Below are positions 60,287 to 64,000 of a stretch of 64,000 nt of DNA, in pieces. The DNA lies in NCBI RefSeq assembly GCF_009690625.1, contig NZ_CP033878.1, positions 1,798,001 to 1,862,000 on the forward strand. The letters are read 5' to 3'. The stretch's first letter is position 1. Each line of letters opens with the position of its first letter. The DNA is from Halorhabdus sp. CBA1104. Lineage in GTDB: Archaea; Halobacteriota; Halobacteria; Halobacteriales; Haloarculaceae. The translations under genes were made by a program, and so were the position numbers. The notes beneath the pieces were generated by a model. The model made no database searches. It was not told the DNA's origin and worked only from the letters and a program-made list of their open reading frames with translations.

Positions 60287-62005
60287 TCAGTCTGCGTGGT
60301 CGGCCCCGGTGGCGACGGCAAACGTCGAAAGCGCGTCGACGTCACATCTTTCGACCGACTCGTGTGGCCGGCCGACGACGATATTGCCGGCAGTCTGGGA
60401 ACCGATACCCGGAATCGCCGTCAGTTCGTCCATCGACGCCGCGTTGACGTCGAGTGGATACGGCACACCAGTGACGGACCGATAGCCGTGGTCGGTGATC
60501 GCGATGTCGATCGTTGTCCCGAGTGGTCGCTCGCCCGGAATCCCGACGAGGAGCGGGTACGTCCCCAACTGGCGGCCGAAGGTCTTGCCGTCCTGATGGT
60601 ATTCGAGGTGGACATCTTCGAGAATCGTCCCCGGCGGGGCGACGCGGGCCAGCATCGGGTTGTCGATGGTCTCCCGGACCTCCCGCTTGTACTCTTTGAA
60701 CTGTCGTTTGTGGTCGTTGGCGATCGCCGCGCCGGTCTCGTCCATCTCGGTCCCCGGGAAGGCCATGACCTGGCGGATGTTCACCCGCCGGATCATCAGT
60801 CCGTCATCGAGAATGCGCTGAAGGAAGCGCTTGTTGTGCTCGAAGGTCTCGCTCGTCTCGCCTTTCAGCCCGTGGACGAGATTGATCCCGGGCAGGAGTT
60901 TCGGCAGGCGACGGCCGGCGTCGCCACCCGTGCTGGGACCGGTTCCCGGCTCCTCGCCGGGGCGGAACCCGCCTTCTTCGTTGACGATCCGAACTGCCTC
61001 GATGGCCTCCTCGGCGGTGACGTTGAGGTTGTTGTCACTCTGGACGGCGGGATCGGCCGACTCGACGCCGAAGGCTGCAGTGTCACCGGGCGTGTTGTGT
61101 TCGGCGATGATCCGGATGCCCTCCCGAGCCTTTTCGGGCCAGTTCACCACCGTGATGGGGTTCATATTGTCGAGATGTAGCGTCTCCAGATCGGGAGCGA
61201 CCGCACGGATACCACTGTAGAGCTCCCGGAGAGCGTCGGGGTTGGGGGCTTGGCCGTCGCCGCCGTAGGCCAGAATGTCAGCCTGCCGGCCCAGCCGGAA
61301 GTGAGCAACGCCATGCTCTGCCAGTGCACCGACCTCGCTCACGACGGCCTCGGGGTCCCGGAAGGTAGCGTCGCCGTACAGCGGTTCCGTGCAAAACGAG
61401 CACCGATAGGCACACCCCCGACCGGTTTCGATCTCACAGATGAGATACTCGGGGTGGTTGGGATGTTGTTCGACGATGAACGCCCCCGCCTGCGCCCAGC
61501 GCGAGGACTCTCCGACAGTCCGGTAGCGCGGCTCGAACCCCTCTAGCCCGTTTGCGACGAGATCGAAGACGGCGGCCTCGACGTCTGCCCCGGCCAGGTA
61601 ATCGAAGTCCAGGTCGTCGCGCTCGGGTTCGCTCGCCCCCTCGTTTTCCTCGCCGACGCCAAAGCGGACCGGCCCGCCCATCAGGCTCGTTCCGTCGGCC
61701 ATCCAGGCGATCCGCCGAACTTCGTCGGGTTCGGCCGGCGTCCCACCGACGTAGTTGCCGGGGACGGTCATCCCGCCGACGTAGACCGTCAAATCCGCGG
61801 CCTCGACGTCCTGCCAGCGGCGATTGTCTTCACGAAGGGCGTCGATGGTGTGATAGGTGATCTGCCCGTGAGGCACGCCTGCATCGACCAGTGCGCCGGC
61901 GACGTACCGGGGATACGTAGAGATGTATGGGGGGACCCCGAAGTGTGCCGGCTCGTCGACGTAGCCGTCGACGATCGTCACCGAGAGGTCCGCAGGGTCA
62001 GTCAT
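60287..62005 (-). CDS. Radical SAM protein with C-terminal helix-hairpin-helix domain
   Basis: A 572-residue protein. The [4Fe-4S] motif is C198-x3-C202-x2-C205 (GCAYRCSFC). The N-terminal 190 residues resemble a B12-binding-like fold (LSVTIVDGYVDEPAHFGVPPYIS; YVGGMTVPGNYVGG). After the barrel come an OB-like region (about 450-510) and a C-terminal HhH domain (LDVNAASMDELTAIPGIGSQTAGNIV). The latter suggests nucleic acid contact. It is the type of UPF/MiaB-like B12 rSAM seen across haloarchaea; the reaction is unknown. Confidence 0.8.
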   Translation of the reverse strand: MTDPADLSVTIVDGYVDEPAHFGVPPYISTYPRYVAGALVDAGVPHGQITYHTIDALREDNRRWQDVEAADLTVYVGGMTVPGNYVGGTPAEPDEVRRIAWMADGTSLMGGPVRFGVGEENEGASEPERDDLDFDYLAGADVEAAVFDLVANGLEGFEPRYRTVGESSRWAQAGAFIVEQHPNHPEYLICEIETGRGCAYRCSFCTEPLYGDATFRDPEAVVSEVGALAEHGVAHFRLGRQADILAYGGDGQAPNPDALRELYSGIRAVAPDLETLHLDNMNPITVVNWPEKAREGIRIIAEHNTPGDTAAFGVESADPAVQSDNNLNVTAEEAIEAVRIVNEEGGFRPGEEPGTGPSTGGDAGRRLPKLLPGINLVHGLKGETSETFEHNKRFLQRILDDGLMIRRVNIRQVMAFPGTEMDETGAAIANDHKRQFKEYKREVRETIDNPMLARVAPPGTILEDVHLEYHQDGKTFGRQLGTYPLLVGIPGERPLGTTIDIAITDHGYRSVTGVPYPLDVNAASMDELTAIPGIGSQTAGNIVVGRPHESVERCDVDALSTFAVATGADHAD

Positions 62006-62180
62006 GACGTGAGCGTAGCCGCCCGACGCCTAAAACCGTGTCTCCACGTCTCGAGTGTCGGTTCGCTGTGTCTCTGGCGGATCGGTTCGCGTCGATCACG
62101 GCAGACGGGGACGTGCTGTCGCCCTGCTCGGACGGTCTGCAGAGAGACGGTCGAACGGTGATCGCGGACCGAGTGGCCGT

Positions 62181-63239
62181 TTAAAACTCGTTACAGACCG
62201 GGAGCCCGATCGTGTTGAAGTCGCTCATGTCCTCGAGCTTGCCGGGGATCTCGTCGAGACTGATCGTCTCGGAGACGAGTTCGGTCGGATCGAGTTTCCC
62301 GGTGCGGATCATATCGAGCATCTCGGGGTAGTGGGACGGCTGAAGGCCGAACGAGCCATAGAAGTCGACCTCCATCGCGACGAATTGATCGACCGGGAGC
62401 GGAATTTCGCCACTCTCTGCTTCGGTCGTCAGCCCCAGTTGCACGTGGCGGCCGTTCTTTGCGAGGGAGTTGACCGCGTTTTGGGTCGTCTCTTTGATCC
62501 CCAACGCGTCGACGGAGACGTCCGCTCCACCGTTCGTAATCGAGGTGACCGCCTCGACGGGATCAACCTCGTTTGCGTTGACGGTTTCGACAGCACCCAG
62601 CTCTTCGGCTTTCTCGAGCTTTTGATCGTCGAGATCGACACCGACGACGTTCGCGCCCAGTGCGTCGGCGATCTGGACGCCGGACAGGCCAACCCCGCCC
62701 AGACCATAGATCACCACATCGTCGCCGCCCCCAACGTCGGCCCGGTGGGCGACACCGTGATACGACGTCATAAACCGGCACCCGATCCCGGCAGCCGTCT
62801 TCGGATCGATGGCGTCCGGGAGTGGGACGGCGTTGACGTCGGCACTCGGGATGTGGACCTTCTCGGCGAACGCGCCAGGTGCTTCGTCTGAGAATCCGAG
62901 GCCGGTGTGATTTTCACAGATGTTTTCGTGGCCGGTGCGGCACAGATGACAGTGACCGCACCCGAAGTTGAACGGAATCGCGACCTGCTGGCCGACTTCT
63001 ACCTCTTGGACTTGGGACCCCGTCTCGATGATCGTCCCGACAGGTTCGTGGCCGAGAATGTGTGGCGGCTCGGGCCGATAGTCGATCCAGTCCCAGTGGC
63101 CTTGCCACGCGTGCCAGTCAGAGCGACAGACACCGACACTGTCGACCCGTGCGACGACGCCGTCGGGATCGGGCTCTGGATCATCGACTTCTTTGATCGT
63201 CAGCGGTTCCTGAAACGCCTCCATTACAGCTGCTCGCAT
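62181..63239 (-). CDS. Zinc-dependent alcohol dehydrogenase
   Basis: A 352-residue medium-chain dehydrogenase. Catalytic zinc ligands C38 (GVCRSDWHAW) and H64 (GHEP), structural-zinc Cys set CGHCHLCRTGHENIC (about 94-108) and Rossmann GLGGVGLSG (about 175-183) are all present. NAD(H) preference is suggested by an acidic residue (GVDLDDQK) after the second strand. Substrate unknown. The promoter at about 63260-63275 has TTTTAAC on this strand at the leaderless distance from the ATG. Confidence 0.87.
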   Translation of the reverse strand: MRAAVMEAFQEPLTIKEVDDPEPDPDGVVARVDSVGVCRSDWHAWQGHWDWIDYRPEPPHILGHEPVGTIIETGSQVQEVEVGQQVAIPFNFGCGHCHLCRTGHENICENHTGLGFSDEAPGAFAEKVHIPSADVNAVPLPDAIDPKTAAGIGCRFMTSYHGVAHRADVGGGDDVVIYGLGGVGLSGVQIADALGANVVGVDLDDQKLEKAEELGAVETVNANEVDPVEAVTSITNGGADVSVDALGIKETTQNAVNSLAKNGRHVQLGLTTEAESGEIPLPVDQFVAMEVDFYGSFGLQPSHYPEMLDMIRTGKLDPTELVSETISLDEIPGKLEDMSDFNTIGLPVCNEF

Positions 63240-63677
63240 ATCTTCGACGCTTGAAAAGGGAGAGAAGTTAAAAGTATGGATTAGACCGTGGTCTGGGTTG
63301 GCCGCACGGATTGTGCTTCCACGCTCGGCTGTCCGTATGCCAGGTTTTCATAGAGAGAACAAACCGAACAGACCCACGAGGACGGCACTCCAGAAACGGA
63401 ACCGAAGACAGGACAGTGCTCGGCCCGTGCGGAAGTCGAAAACACACAAACTAGCAGACGCGGTAGAGGGCTGGTTCGACATCTCCAGTGTGAGTGGAAA
63501 AGTCACCGTACGACGTGAATCGCTGTCCGTTGTCTGGCGGTTGTGACAGATGTCGAGGGACGAAGTGGGAACCAAGAAGTGTGCGTCCGGTGGCGGTCAC
63601 CGGTCGTTCGACTGTGAGAGCGCCGCAACGTCCCTCTGGGCGTAACCGGTATCCGTCAGTCGTCCCAACGCTCGGCC
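63240..63677. other. Intergenic region with adh promoter
   Basis: About 440 nt without a convincing gene. The left end holds the AT-rich promoter of the alcohol dehydrogenase (ATACTTTTAAC on the minus strand, about 20-35 nt from the ATG at 63239). The rest shows only short, atypical frames on both strands. Confidence 0.4.
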
Positions 63678-63833
63678 ATGCCTGCAACGTCAGAAATCCG
63701 CTGTACGGACCCAGAGTGCTTTCTGGACATGTTCGAGGTCCACTACACCTACGACCTGCCCGACGACCACGGCATCGAGGACCTCCAGTGTCCGGTCTGT
63801 GGCGGGACACAACTGGACGCCATCGAGCTGTAG
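63678..63833 (+). CDS. Micro zinc-finger protein (DUF7559-like)
   Basis: A 51-residue protein: RCTDPECFLDMFEVHYTYDLPDDHG and then LQCPVCGGTQLDAIEL. Two Cys pairs (C9/C14 and C38/C41) would bind one zinc. Such tiny CPxCG-type proteins are a recognised haloarchaeal group; several deletion mutants in other species show pleiotropic phenotypes, but this one is uncharacterised. The DUF number is from memory. Confidence 0.78.
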   Translation: MPATSEIRCTDPECFLDMFEVHYTYDLPDDHGIEDLQCPVCGGTQLDAIEL

Positions 63834-63928
63834 ACGGTTCCGGGAGGCGTTCGGCGAGGTATCGAAGAATTCTGTCGGCTCGGGGCGGGCACAAGGGCTT
63901 TGGTCGCGCCGACCGAACGAGTCGCTAC

Positions 63929-64000
63929 ATGCGAGACCTCCGTAAGTTCACCGAGTCCATCGGCGAGAACGTCCTGGAGAACGTCGGTCGCGCCGTCGGC
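63929..64000 (+). CDS. Probable Hsp20/alpha-crystallin-type protein, N-terminus only
   Basis: Only the first 24 codons are in the window (MRDLRKFTESIGENVLENVG, then RAVG). The amphipathic start matches what I recall for haloarchaeal Hsp20-like proteins (MRDLRxxxxSxGExVLENVGRAVG). The alpha-crystallin domain lies beyond the window, so the assignment is tentative. Confidence 0.5.
   Translation, partial: MRDLRKFTESIGENVLENVGRAVG

Noticed and set aside
1..64000. CRISPR array, rRNA genes, replication origin
   Set aside because: No regularly spaced short repeats, no rRNA signatures, and no Orc1/Cdc6 gene with ORB-like repeats were seen.

Overview
The window is haloarchaeal chromosome (class Halobacteria). 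The base composition is GC-rich with strong G/C at third positions, and the proteins are very acidic. Archaeal markers are present: TFB with a zinc ribbon, KEOPS Pcc1, ribosomal proteins S15 and S3Ae, the AroA'/AroB' shikimate route, archaetidylserine synthase, an AglD-type glycosyltransferase, Tat-lipoprotein halocyanins and a JAMM desampylase. The genus cannot be fixed from sequence alone; a member of the Haloarculaceae is plausible.

Layout. 1-5.1 kb: truncated MMPL/RND exporter, small membrane protein, FAD oxidoreductase, NucS endonuclease, a stand-alone LysW/ArgW carrier. 4.8-19 kb: an anaerobic/nitrogen-sulfur neighbourhood. It holds a DUF2249 gene pair, a polytopic NnrS-like protein, a rhodanese-sirohaem reductase fusion with an FrhB-type iron-sulfur partner and a tiny Cys protein, purL, a halocyanin, a winged-helix/DUF7521 pair, copper nitrite reductase nirK, and a pseudo-radical-SAM/partner pair. 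Three of these transcription units share one palindrome at the same distance from the start codon, so they probably form one regulon. 19-21 kb: PHP and asparagine-synthase-like genes carrying homopolymer frameshifts, then tRNA-Ala(GGC). 21.3-26.2 kb: a cassette of six pilin-like membrane-anchored proteins. 26.5-28.9 kb: the rps15-recJ-like-pcc1-rps3ae operon.

28.95-33.5 kb is an island. It is bounded by a perfect 107-bp direct repeat made of the 3' end of rps3ae plus 18 bp. It carries a TumE-like toxin gene broken by a nonsense codon with its intact HTH partner, two related membrane proteins (one with a DNA-binding domain), a short membrane peptide, and a DUF234-type ATPase whose start codon lies in tandem palindromes. 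No integrase is visible. 34-49 kb is mostly housekeeping: sensor kinase, MsrA, methyltransferase, MFS, halocyanin-like protein, archaetidylserine synthase, HEAT protein, phospholipase-D-like protein, S1/DHH nuclease, desampylase, FAD synthase, aminotransferase. 48.5-54.8 kb carries three early shikimate genes (AroA', AroB', AroD) interleaved with a zinc-ribbon-less TFB-like protein. 54.9-64 kb holds a beta-class DNA methyltransferase, a soluble chemotaxis transducer, canonical TFB, an AglD-like enzyme, a radical SAM protein with a C-terminal HhH domain, a zinc alcohol dehydrogenase, a micro zinc finger and the start of a probable Hsp20 gene.

Most promising for novelty: the split F420-type/sirohaem reductase operon with its Cys microprotein, the three-site palindrome regulon, the pseudo-radical-SAM pair beside nirK, and the island at the rps3ae tail. 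Four one-base homopolymer deletions in three otherwise intact genes suggest sequencing errors rather than true pseudogenes.
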